Shown: piece after piece, positions 1 through 9,965 of the stretch | Layout of the letters: each line of letters begins with the position of its first letter | How positions within the stretch are numbered: the first letter of the stretch is position 1 | Assembly: GCA_030704615.1 (NCBI GenBank) | Contig: CM060731.1 | Coordinates: 35,960,001-36,024,000 of the forward strand | Origin: Takakia lepidozioides | Lineage: Eukaryota > Streptophyta > Takakiopsida > Takakiales > Takakiaceae | Length of the DNA: 64,000 nucleotides | Direction: 5' to 3' | Translations under genes and position numbers: made by a program | The notes under the pieces: model-generated | What the model saw: only the letters and a program-made list of their open reading frames with translations | What the model was told of the DNA's origin: nothing | Databases searched by the model: none

Positions 1-980
1 TTTTTGTAATGTGATTTATAGGGCTTGTATTGCCCTGTAGTTGACTATTTTCATTCTCCTTGTGGTTGATAGTATGCAGGAGGGATCCATTTTGTTTTCA
101 TGTTGGAATTTCACCATGTAAGGAAGAATTTAAATCATTTAATTCACTTTTATTTTAAATAATAATATTAAAAAAATACCATTTAAAAAAAAATCCAAGG
201 TTGCAATCTCCCTGTTCTTTTAAATATTAAATGAAAACTAAAAAATAAAAAATAAACATTAAAAATATAAACTATTTCGGAAAACAATCTTGATGACATG
301 TGGCATCACTCTTGCTCAAACCAGAACATGTGGCAGTATATGACACGACATTCTTTATCCATATTTTCACCACGTGTAAAGATCCGTAGTCATATATTTT
401 GTCTGTGTGCCACATGTCACATCTCAAGTGCAACAGGTGTCCCGCTAACAACTCTCCATGTAGACATCCCTGTAGTCATATGAGCGAGTCATGTAGTCAC
501 CACGTGTGAAATCTGCTATAGCACACATGTCCCGCTAGCGCCTCTCCATGTAGGCATCACTGTGCAGACATGTAGTCATATGATCATAGCAAGAAGTCGT
601 GACATGTCAAATTCGCAGTGGCACACGTGTCCATCCGTCGCCTCTTCATGTAGGCATCACTTTGCAGACATATAGTCATATGATCCCCTGACGAATGCAT
701 GACGTGTGCTGTGGCAGTGGCGCACGTGTCCCGCTGAAGCCTCTCCATGTAGGCAATGCTCAACAGACAATGTAGTCATATAGTTGTGACTGCAACCCTC
801 TCTGCAGCAGGACTCCAGGTGCCACGCAAGCAGTCACGGATATGACTTGCAAAACGCAGTCCTAAAGACTAGTCGCTATGACAGGGCTTTTTTCACTACA
901 GAGTGATGTAGTCATGAACGCATATAAGACTGAAAAAATAGTCATATGTGAAGTCATAAAAACGCTCATCTGTTGTAGTG
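1..980. mobile_element. Right end of a CACTA (En/Spm-like) DNA transposon
   Basis: The segment ends at 980 with TGTTGTAGTG, which read inward on the other strand is CACTACAACA, a CACTA-type terminus. A second CACTACAG motif lies inside at about 889, so 889-980 looks like a terminal hairpin. Upstream lie tandem subterminal repeats, as CACTA elements carry for transposase binding. No coding sequence is visible, so this is either a non-autonomous copy or the tail of a longer element starting before the window. The three bases after the end (ATA) would be the 3 bp target duplication, but the other end is outside the window. Confidence 0.7.
400..830. repeat. Subterminal tandem repeats, about 100 bp period
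   Basis: The motif TAGTCATAT recurs at about 474, 570, 676 and 773. Between copies comes a shared block: CACGTGT or CACATGT, then CCGCT-like sequence, then CTCTCCATGTAGGCA. Each unit thus contains a near-palindromic CATATGA and a G-box-like CACGTG core. Such arrays are typical transposase-binding subterminal repeats of CACTA elements. Related GTAGTCATAT and GACTGCAACTATGACT words recur at 14325-14640. Confidence 0.75.
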
Positions 981-1046
981 ATAGACACCCTTCAGCTTGG
1001 GATCAACGCATTGCTTTACTTTGTCCTCGCTCAACCTTGGTGTTGC
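981..1046 (-). pseudogene. Exon remnant of a PTI1-like receptor-like cytoplasmic kinase
   Basis: Read on the minus strand, 22 codons give a peptide containing [16 protein letters not shown]. I recognise this as the conserved stretch after kinase subdomain X of plant PTI1-like Ser/Thr kinases ([24 protein letters not shown] region). A normal acceptor (ACTCTTCAG) precedes it at 1047-1049, so it was a true exon. At 981 the reading frame runs directly into the CACTA terminus, so the rest of the kinase C-lobe is cut off. I could not find the other kinase exons on this strand upstream. It is either a host gene broken by the insertion or a captured exon. Confidence 0.7.
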
Positions 1047-1480
1047 CTGAAGAGTAATAAATACAAAAAGTTAGACAACCACCAATCTTTGATGTTCGCC
1101 TAATTCTACACAAGGTTGCAATGCTCCATGGATATGGCCAGAACAAATGTTTTGACGTGTCACTACACTAAATCTGCCCAAAGACCATATTAAACAACAG
1201 CAGGCCAACAATGGCATGCATGACTTGACCAAGACACAGATACATCCGCCAGGACTTAGCCTGTTTGACAGGGTTTGATGTTCCCATTAGAATCAGCCAA
1301 GAAGAAGCAGTTCAAACTTCTGAGGTGTTCCCTGAAGAGGTTTTCTACAAGAGTTTGATCTGGCACCTTGCCCCTTAAGGAAAGACAGAACAAAAAACTC
1401 AAATAATCCACTCAAATAATCCACTCAAGTCATCACTGCAAATCATCATGAGAGAGAGAGAGAGAGAGAAACATACACAC
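1047..1480. other. Non-coding interval with an (AG)n microsatellite
   Basis: No convincing coding region is seen. An (AG)n run lies at about 1449-1468, just beyond the donor site of the next exon. The stretch could be intron or spacer between two unrelated minus-strand exons. Confidence 0.5.
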
Positions 1481-1600
1481 CTGCAAGAAGTGCAGCGCTC
1501 AAGGGCTCACAAACTCGGTGGAGGTCCAGCTCCTCAACAGCTTTGAGCACATCCTCAGCATTTGATGGTTCTCGCTTTGATTCACGACATATTTCATTTG
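1481..1600 (-). pseudogene. Isolated histone-fold exon, NF-YB11/POLE3 (Dpb4)-like
   Basis: This 120 bp minus-strand exon is bounded by an acceptor-like ACATAG and a donor GTGTGT. It encodes ANEICRESKR followed by AEDVLKAVEELDL and EPLSAALLA. That matches the alpha2-loop-alpha3 and C-helix of the histone fold in the DNA polymerase epsilon subunit Dpb4/POLE3, called NF-YB11-like in plants (family pattern SATAN-x-CKESKRQTI-ADDVLKALEEMDF-EFLEPL). The N-terminal half of the fold (LPKA..V.RI.K) was not found on the minus strand up to 3 kb, nor the acidic tail downstream. It is therefore probably an orphan or captured exon, although distant exons cannot be excluded. Confidence 0.55.
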
Positions 1601-3756
1601 CTATGTGTTTACAGCAGAGAGACCCTTCCCTGGTGTGTTTATTGGTCCATCCTTTCTTTCCCTCCCCCTCCTCTCTTTCCCTCACACTTCTAGGAATTCA
1701 GATGGACGAACCCTGAAGGAGAACAATCCGTTCTAATTAATTTCCATTTAATGAAATCCCCCAAAAAGAGGGCAGATCGGCCAATTACTCCTTGAAGTTC
1801 AAATAAAGGATCACAATTTCTAGGGTTTATAGGGAGGTTTGGTTATGGCGACAGACAACAATTACAATCTAATCAATGTAAGATTAGGTTTTGATTGAAA
1901 TTGGGTTTAGCTTCAAGTAGATGTGGGACTTTTGCAAACCAGACACAAACCTGACATACCCTTCGTGCTCATGGAAAATCAATCATGGAGACTAATTGTG
2001 CGGGTCTAAAACAAAGAAGTAAGGTGTAATCTAAGCTGCACTTTTCTTCTTTCCCACCCAATCACGAGTGAAAGCTTCCGATTCCGTCTTCAAAAATCTC
2101 CTTCCCTTTGTTTGTCTTTTCGAATCATAGATAATCTGGAGCTTGAAATCCGGCCTTTTTGGATGAATCTGGACCCACACTCATCCCTGCTCCTTGCCTG
2201 TGCTTGCAAGGTGAACGATGGCGGAAAAACGCAGAGCTCCTGCAGTTCAAAGAAGATCAAGATCCGGGGCATTGCGGGCAGTTCCAAGAACGTTGGCGCG
2301 GCGATTCTATTGGTTATTTTCGCAGGGCCGTCGGGTAGATTCCAAAGAAATTGACGACGATGACCTGGCTACGATGACGTGGCACTATGGCACCCTATTC
2401 CTGCTCTACGCTAAACTAGCTTCCCACCTTGGGTCATCGCTAGAATTTCTTTTGGGATGAAATGACAAATGTCAGCAAGTTTATGACATCTTCAATATGT
2501 TTTTGGGTTCATTCGCCCAACACCCATTCAACGTCATGTACCGACTCTGTATTTTGTACTTGCCACATTCGTGCTCCTTTAAGGTTCTCATGCATGCCAC
2601 TTGTGCCACAATGTACCTTAAAAAACGCTGATGCAGTGCCTATTACCATTTGCTACAACTTGGTTGTTTTAGAACTCATATTAAGGTCAACAAGGTCATG
2701 CATACGTGTATCCCTTTTAATGTCCACCGCCATACATTGCTCTTCAATGAATTTCTGTAACAGAGAGAAGGAATCCAGGTGGAAGGTAGAGCCACCACCC
2801 CTCCAGTGAACAATAATAAGACTTTCTTACCGCTCTTGCTCTTCCTGTCCTTTAGTCAAAATCGTCTTCTTGCCCATAGCTACACCCACAACAACAACTT
2901 CTGCAACCCTGCCTGATCTTCCCATTCACCGAAATTCATCCATCTTAAAACCATCTAGAAACTTCATGTGCTGCATGCAAATACCACATGGCAATTGCAT
3001 GCAAGTACAAGTGGCGACTTGTGGGGCCACATAGGCTGCACTGCCATGCTTTTGAGATTCTGATGAGACAGGATGCTCAATGCCGACTCCAATTGGCAAG
3101 TCTTTTCTTCCGTTGATGTTCCCCTGCATTTCTATTCTATTCAAGTCACCTTATCACTTGACTTGTGTCTCATAATCACTCCAATTTTGTATAAAATCGG
3201 TGTAAATCCATACGGCATATAATGGAATACAATAAAGTGTCCCTGAGATGTAATTTCGAGCATGCTATGAGCCATGCATGCTATAAGCCAAGAAGGGAAG
3301 GAAACCAAATGTCAACAGAAGTCCAGTAGAGAATAACGAAACAACATTGACCAACAAACAGCAAAAGAAAATGCGGACTTGAATCTATGATAGTCACTCA
3401 ACAGTTCAACCATCACCCAAACTGTGAACTACCTGGTTTCTAAGCAGAGATATCTCTGCAACAGGAGTCACATAGGGTTCCTCTTGACCACATCCACCTC
3501 TCACTCTCTCCCCCATTCTCTCCCCCATTCGCCCTCTTGGCCACCCGGTATTGTAATCACATTCTTTGCTTCCCTCCGGCACCGGAAGATTCAATCTCCT
3601 ACTATATTGCCAGGACATGCCCTCAACAACACACACCATAATAAACTTTCAGAAGAAAGGTCAATGAGAACATTATCTCTCTGCCCATTGGCTAGGATTT
3701 ATGGTGCAAATGACAGTGTATGTAGCCGGCGCTGCTGCCAAAACCCAGGTGTCAAT
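1601..3756. other. Intergenic region without a supported gene
   Basis: Short open stretches are present on both strands (for example 2112-2460), but none shows a domain, consistent codon use or splice structure that I recognise. The part near 3400-3756 is probably the 3' UTR and downstream flank of the minus-strand S30 gene. Confidence 0.4.
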
Positions 3757-4320
3757 CTACTTCTCAGAGGAGTTGGGACCACGCTTCTTGCCAAATCCAA
3801 CAACTGCAAACCCCACCAACACCGTTGATGTCAATGGGGCAAGGAAACTTTGTGAGATGTAATGGTCAGGCTATTCTCTTGGTAAAACTTCAGGAAACTA
3901 AAATGCAGGGTAATTTAGTGCTGAGCCCTTCAGCAGGAGTTGACTGAATGAAAGACAATAGGAAATGCTGAACAAAGATATAGACTGCCCAAAAGGAGAG
4001 GCATTGAAGCGGGCCTAGCCAGAAGAGGCGTTTCTGCGCATGGGTCATACTAGGAGTAGAAGAAGCAATACCTATCAGAAGTGAAGGACAAACCATCTTA
4101 TCCTAACTGCATATTATTGTCTGAAGAAGTTGAGAGCAGATTGCCAGTAGTAAAGAAAGAATACACACCAGCTGTTACAAAACGACGGTTGTACTGCATG
4201 CGCTGGTGAGGCCGGCCTGTTGGTTTCTTCTTCTTATCCTGCTTTGCAACCTTTGGTGTCTGGCCTCGCACCTTCCCAGCACGGGCCAAGGATCCATGGA
4301 CTTTACCTGTACCAATCCAC
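3757..4320 (-). CDS. RPS30: 40S ribosomal protein S30 (eS30), plant type; first exon unresolved
   Basis: eS30 is a small, very basic protein of the 40S subunit. The last exon, 3757-3803, reads [15 protein letters not shown]-stop, which is the invariant plant eS30 C-terminus. The middle exon runs from 4169 to 4306 (or 4320) and reads [15 protein letters not shown], then [13 protein letters not shown], then [11 protein letters not shown]. Donor GTGTGT at 4168 and acceptor TTTGCAG at 3804 join in phase. With a first exon ending in ATGG the product would be exactly 62 aa, the plant length. Two upstream ATG|GTGAGT sites (near 5250 and 5380) are attractive first-exon ends, but both are one base short for the frame. 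Three unusual residues (T, P and Q within [10 protein letters not shown], where plants usually have R, A and K) add to the doubt. It is a real S30 locus, either slightly mis-assembled or decaying. There is no ubiquitin-like fusion. Confidence 0.8.
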
Positions 4321-5734
4321 CTGAGAATTAAAAAAGGCCCTATGAAAAAGTGAAATTCATTGCGGACAGACAGACCAGAACTACAATTCATAATGCAAAC
4401 ACTATCATCTTCAAACTGTTATCTCACCTTAAGGTCTAATACAATTGATTCTTAGAAGCTGACTAAAGAGAGGAGAATCTGGCCTTGCAGGTTCGGTGTA
4501 CCCCCTTTCCTCAAGGGTGTGCTTGGAAAACACAAGATCTTCTGTAATGAATTTGTTCACAGGGTGCAGAAACACCTTGCACATAATTTGTGCAATTTCT
4601 TGGCAAGAGGATGGATCAGAAAAGTAATTCATGTAAGAAATGTGGGAGAAGGCAGATTCAAGTGACACAAGATATGCATACCAGGTGTGCGTCTCAGAAC
4701 CTAAAAGCTGCATAGATGACCGCTCAGTCAGCGATCACCCCTTAACTCTCCAAAGCACAAAATTTGGACTCGGTAGTTCCGAGTATTTCCTAAATCAGAA
4801 AACACTAAGTCCTCCACTTCGACCAGAAAAAATCAAAACTGAGCCCTGTAGATCATCACATGAAGAGAAAGCTAGACCGATGCCCTGGTGCATAAAACCC
4901 CGTCTATGGTGCAAAAGCCACTGGCTTAGAAGATGACGCCAGGGAGGAGAACAAGGGAGGAGGCCGTCTGGTAATGCAGAAACGCTCATAACTTTAAAAC
5001 CAACCAAACCATCCAAAGTAACAAAACATGGAAAAATGGTAAAGATTACACAGAACACCACTACTAGATACTGTTTCTTCGAACCATCTGTTTCCAAGGT
5101 TGAAACCGTAAGATTCCACCCTAGATGAATTGCAACCAGCTTAAAGTCTTCGCAAAATCTGGTAAACATGGCAATACATACTACCGTGGAATGGTGTCAT
5201 GGATAGAACATCAAGATAGCAATGAAGAGTGCAAGCACACATACTCACCATGACCTGCGAAACTCAAACAACAGAAAATATTTCCTTTCGGCAAATCTAT
5301 AATTCCGTTAGCATGTCACGATACAGTACAGCCGAAAGTGAAGGAACGAAAAGGGGAGAAGAGGAAGGAGCACTCACCATTGATTGAAAGTTGGAAAGGA
5401 CCTCGGACTACGCTCGGCAATGGAGTCGGTGCGCAGATCAAAGCAGACGCAAAAGAAAAATCTGCTGCCCACTGTTCGAAGCTTTTAGTCCACACGCGTG
5501 CCATAATATTTCCAGGGTTGTTCCCTTACATGTAACCATTGGGAACGTTACCGCGACTATGCACAAAGACCGTCTATTCTAGGGCTTTCACACGAATGCA
5601 GTCCTCAGCCGTCGATATGCTGTCAGGGATTAGGTTAGGTTAGGTCAGAGGTTAAAGGCTTTGGGACGCGCTATTGTCCTCCCTTTCGCCCCGCAGCCCC
5701 TGCGCTCTCGCTCACGCACACGCACCAAGCGGCC
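4321..5734. promoter_or_regulatory. S30 5' intron/leader and shared divergent promoter with S19
   Basis: On the minus strand the interval begins with a strong acceptor (TTTTTTAATTCTCAG, ending at 4321). It holds two donor-like ATGGTGAGT sites, near 5250 and 5378, consistent with a 5' UTR intron of S30. The roughly 350 bp between 5385 and 5734 must contain both start regions, since S30 and S19 are transcribed away from each other. GGTTAGGTTAGGT at about 5631-5645 and AGGGCTTT at about 5580 resemble the telo-box and site-II-like elements common in plant ribosomal-protein promoters. That resemblance is loose and unproven. Confidence 0.5.
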
Positions 5735-6857
5735 ATGGCGGGGACAGCGAAGACTGTGAAGGATGTGCCTTCCCACGAGTTTGTGCGCGCTTACGCAGCT
5801 CCACTGAAGCGTTTCGGGAAAGGTGGGTCGCAAGCGAAAGTATGTAGGAATCGGAGGCGGGTCTGTAATGCGAGAGTACGAGTTGGCCTCTCCGCGGGTC
5901 TTAGAACTGCGGTGACCCCCCCCTTGGGTTCTTATATTGTCTTCATGTTTGGATGTGCAGATTGAGGTTCCAACATGGGCGGATCTTGTCAAGACTGCAA
6001 CTTTTAAGGAGCTTGCTCCTTACGATGGCGATTGGTACTACATCAGAGCTGGTTGTTTCAGCTAGAAAGAAAACGAAGTTTCTGGTTGAGGGATTGATGT
6101 GTCTGCTTGAGGAGTTGAATTATGATGTCAGTTACTCATTTGTGAAAATAGGTCAACTGGATAATGGTAATCTTTTGCTTTTGTTTGAGGGGGTTGGAGG
6201 AGGACTTGGTGTGGGACTTTCGGATAGTCTTGACCGAAATCCTGGATTGCTGTTTTTTTTTGAAGCTTCCATGGCCAGGAAGATCTACTTGAGGCAGGGA
6301 ATTGGAGTGGGTGCTTTCCGAAAGATTTATGGTGGGCGCAAGAGCAACGGGGTCAGACCATCTCATTTTGCAAAGAGCAGTGGCTCCATTGCCAGGGACT
6401 GCCTGAAGCAACTTGAAATCATCGACATTATTGAGAAGGACCCTAAGGGGGGAGTGTGGTCTTTTGCTTCTTTTGGAGTGAATTGTTTCCATCTTCAGAG
6501 AGGGGGTAAACCGTGAGGCTACTGTACTATTTCTACCCCTGCCACTAGGGTTTTCGGCCAAAGCCCCATTAGGCATTGGGGAACTGTAACCTAAACTGAT
6601 GTCCTCCTCCGTCACAGGGCGGTATTATGGGGCTTGTGGATATGCTCTGTCCTTTCCTCCTTGCAAGGTCAGCATTGCTATTTGTGTTTTGCTCAGTTGC
6701 AGCTACCATGTAAGTTACTTCGATGTCGGGCAAACGAAATGACATCGAAATAATTCTTCATTGGAATGTTTTGAATGACAGAGGGAGGCGGATAACCTCA
6801 AATGGGCAGCGGGATCTGGACCAGGTCGCAGGCCGCATTGCTGTTGCTGGTGCATAG
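5735..6857 (+). CDS. RPS19: 40S ribosomal protein S19 (eS19), four exons, two junctions out of phase
   Basis: eS19 is needed for 40S assembly. Exon 1 (5735-5822) reads [20 protein letters not shown]. Exon 2 (5961-6051) reads [19 protein letters not shown] and DWYYIRA. Exon 3 (6266 to about 6449) starts [19 protein letters not shown], then [20 protein letters not shown]. Exon 4 (6782-6857) reads [19 protein letters not shown]-stop. All eS19 blocks are present in order and the exon 2/3 junction is in phase. However, the exon 1 donor (AAAG|GTGGGT) adds one base. Exon 3 should end at CCTAAGGG, where the sequence has GGGGAG rather than a GT donor. This suggests single-base assembly errors in G runs, or a recently inactivated copy. 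Confidence 0.75.
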
Positions 6858-8011
6858 TCGTCAGTTGTTTTGTGGTTGGTATTCATGCCAAGTTGATTTG
6901 AGCAGCTGGCTTGGGAATGGGAACATCCTGGGGTATTGCAATCAAATTGCAGTTGCAATAGCGTTCCTCTGTATCGCACAGTTATGGCTCCTCATTGTCA
7001 GTGCTCCAGCGTGATTTTCTGTGATGAGGTAGACTTCAGGAATTTCTGCAGAACTCTTGTTTCTCCTATAGTATGTTCATCTTGTGAGAATTTGATTCGA
7101 GTACAGAGATTTCCTCCCCAGTGTCAACTTTTTATGGAAGGGTTTTATCCTGGGTTATGGAGATATGTGGTGAAGATTTCTGATTCTGGCCCCATGTGCT
7201 CAAAAAATGATGTCCTTATCTGAGCGACCTTCAAACACCTAAAATTCTGGAGGAAAGATGTTGTCTTTCAGACCTCCTTAGCAGTAGACTGGGTGAAGAT
7301 TGATTATGGTGTTGTGGATACAGGCCAGTCCTAATGATTGCTGCATTCCCCCGAGTCCCTCCCTACCACCACTGGTTCTGTTTTTCTGCCCTTCTCCCAT
7401 TGCATAGATAGAATCTCCCAGCCCCTGGCCTTCTCTGCTTGAGGGCTGAGGATGACATCAACTGGTTTTATATGAAGAACAAGAACTTGTAGATCATTAC
7501 GCACTTCAGAGAAAGTGTTGTCTGCCATCTGTAGGCTCTTACACAAAATGTCTTGCAATCCACCATAGCATCAGGGGTCACATTAGCTTGCATGATTAGT
7601 CTTGACAGTTTGCTTTCCTTGCTGGTTCATCTTAACGGCCTACCGTTTTTGTGTCTTTTTTCTGGTCTTTCTCTTCTAGTATTCCTTGCTTCTCTGTTTG
7701 CTAGTTCTTCATCATTTAGATGTCTTGGTAGTATTCTGAGGAGATCCAGCTGACCTTGTATGGTGGTTTTGAGCCGTTTCCCTTCCTATGTTGTGGTGGC
7801 ATGGTTATTTTCTCCTTGCACCTTTTAATATGATTTGAAGGGCTACTTCTATAACTTCAAAAACAATAAAGGGCTGCTCTCCCTGTCTGAGAATAAGCTT
7901 AAATAACTAATGGGAGTGTTTGATTTGTTGATCACCTCCCGTCCTCTCCTTCACTTGTTTCTGAGCTTCACTCACACAATTCCAGAAGAGAGGAGGAAGA
8001 AGTAAGGCACA
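6858..8011. other. S19 downstream region, no further gene seen
   Basis: This is probably the S19 3' UTR followed by spacer. The open stretches at 7331-7558 (-) and 7553-7753 (+) show no family resemblance and look like chance. Confidence 0.4.
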
Positions 8012-8390
8012 ATGTCAGGAGAGGAGGTGGAGTTGCGCGAAGTGGATGACATTCCTATTGAGCTGGAATACACAACAAGTTGGAGGAATTGTTGTGACAG
8101 AAGGAGCAGGAAGTGGTGGCTGCTAAGGAAGATGTTGAGCAGAGTGAGGTGGAGATGTCGGGACAGAACTTGGAAGAACTCCGCAATAAGTGCCCTACAA
8201 CTTGTCACTTGTCTACCAGGTGGTACCATCCGCCAGTAAGTATGAGAGAGAATACAAGGTGTTGGGTGGGGGGGGGGGTGGGAATTATTATGTGCATGCA
8301 CATTGATTGAGGGGGACATGGAAGCACTGGGCGAGCATCTGCATTTCATCAAGACTCAGAAGCAGGCTCTTGACCAGTTTGTGATGGTGG
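8012..8390 (+). pseudogene. Unrecognised coiled-coil fragment, frameshifted
   Basis: From ATG 8012 the frame reads MSGEEVELREVDDIPIELE. It then shifts to a Glu-rich heptad-like segment (EQEVVAAKEDVEQSEVEMSG, then NLEELRNK) and, further on, EALGEHLHFIKTQKQALDQF. The three pieces lie in different frames, interrupted by a 10-G run near 8268. They look like parts of one acidic coiled-coil protein with missing splicing or frameshifts. I do not recognise the family, and it could be a gene piece truncated by the assembly gap. Confidence 0.3.
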
Positions 8391-8832
8391 AGTCATGCCT
8401 CAAGTCAGTTTTTTTATCAATATCCCTTGCAATCATAGCGGGCATTTGAGGACCAGTTTGAATTGTCCAGAGTGTAGTCGCTTGACATATCACCCAGCAC
8501 TGTTGCCTAAGCAGAATGCAGGCAATGTCAGGGTTAACCCATGCACCATTCTTGGGGGACAAATAGCTGTTGGAAATTTCCAAATGCAGGTTTGGATAAA
8601 GGCTGATATCGGAACTTGAATATACTCTGCCTGGGTTGAGGAAGCAAAGGGAAGTGAGAAATTAAGACACAGGACTGTTACAACAAGTGTCCTGTTTGTA
8701 GGTTTCCAGTTGGGCCTCTGACAACTTGCATGTGTAGCTGCCAGGGCGCCATGAATGCAGGATTGAGCGCTCCGTGGTTTTTCAACAATGTTCTTCTTGT
8801 AAGTATTAGATTTCCTCGTATTTCTGGTTACA

Positions 8833-9332
8833 NNNNNNNNNNNNNNNNNNNNNNNNNNNNNNNNNNNNNNNNNNNNNNNNNNNNNNNNNNNNNNNNNNNN
8901 NNNNNNNNNNNNNNNNNNNNNNNNNNNNNNNNNNNNNNNNNNNNNNNNNNNNNNNNNNNNNNNNNNNNNNNNNNNNNNNNNNNNNNNNNNNNNNNNNNNN
9001 NNNNNNNNNNNNNNNNNNNNNNNNNNNNNNNNNNNNNNNNNNNNNNNNNNNNNNNNNNNNNNNNNNNNNNNNNNNNNNNNNNNNNNNNNNNNNNNNNNNN
9101 NNNNNNNNNNNNNNNNNNNNNNNNNNNNNNNNNNNNNNNNNNNNNNNNNNNNNNNNNNNNNNNNNNNNNNNNNNNNNNNNNNNNNNNNNNNNNNNNNNNN
9201 NNNNNNNNNNNNNNNNNNNNNNNNNNNNNNNNNNNNNNNNNNNNNNNNNNNNNNNNNNNNNNNNNNNNNNNNNNNNNNNNNNNNNNNNNNNNNNNNNNNN
9301 NNNNNNNNNNNNNNNNNNNNNNNNNNNNNNNN
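8833..9332. other. Assembly gap of 500 Ns
   Basis: Exactly 500 consecutive N characters, a conventional placeholder for a gap of unknown size. Anything spanning it, including the left flank of the CACTA element, is uncertain. Confidence 0.99.
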
Positions 9333-9367
9333 AGTGCGGTTCATTGGGAATGTAGCGGTGGATCATA

Positions 9368-9965
9368 CACTAGAGGAAAAATGCGGAATAACCACTGGCC
9401 CTTTAACCACTACTGTCTTTTTCCACTCTATAAACCATTAGTAACCATTTGCCAGTGGTTAATCCCAATGAAATGCCACGGTGGCATCACAGACAGTGGT
9501 TGGAAGTGATTTCAACCACTCAGTAGTCCATGTGTAATAATTTGTTATTATTTGTTATTATTTATTTGATAATATATTTTAATTAATAAAGATAATATTC
9601 CACGTGGACGAGTGCAGTGGTACATTGTGAGTGGTTATAGACACCTCAGTAATGGGAAGTGGTTGAAACCACTTCCTACTCCACGTGTAATAATTCCTAT
9701 TTTATTTGTGATTTATGATTTGGAAATATATTTTAATTAATAAATATAATATTGCACGTGGACGGGGACAGTGCATGCACGTTGATCTTGAGTGGTTAAA
9801 GACACCTCATTGATTTGTACCACTTTGACAGTGGTGGAGAGTGGGTGGTGATCCGGACTGAAGTAATTGGAACCACTATAATAGTGGTTGCTCATGAGTG
9901 GTTGCCTACACAACAGTGATTGTTACCACTTTTTGGGTGATACATGATAAATTTGAAGTGGTTTG
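9368..9965. repeat. CACTA subterminal repeats (AACCACT/AGTGGTT) with a ~155 bp tandem duplication
   Basis: More than a dozen AACCACT or AGTGGTT words occur in both orientations. Two direct copies of a ~155 bp block start near 9505 and 9655. Each contains CCA(C/T)GTGTAATAAT, an AT-rich stretch with TATATTTTAATTAATAAA, then CACGTGGACG and GAGTGGTTA-AGACACCTCA. This is the expected transposase-binding region. Confidence 0.8.

Noticed and set aside
400-830. CRISPR-like regularly spaced repeats
   Set aside because: Units are diverged throughout with no unique spacers, sit beside a CACTA terminus, and the DNA is a plant genome.
8490-9509. Long open frames across 8490-9509 on both strands
   Set aside because: They consist mostly of the 500-N gap; only short non-specific ends are real sequence.
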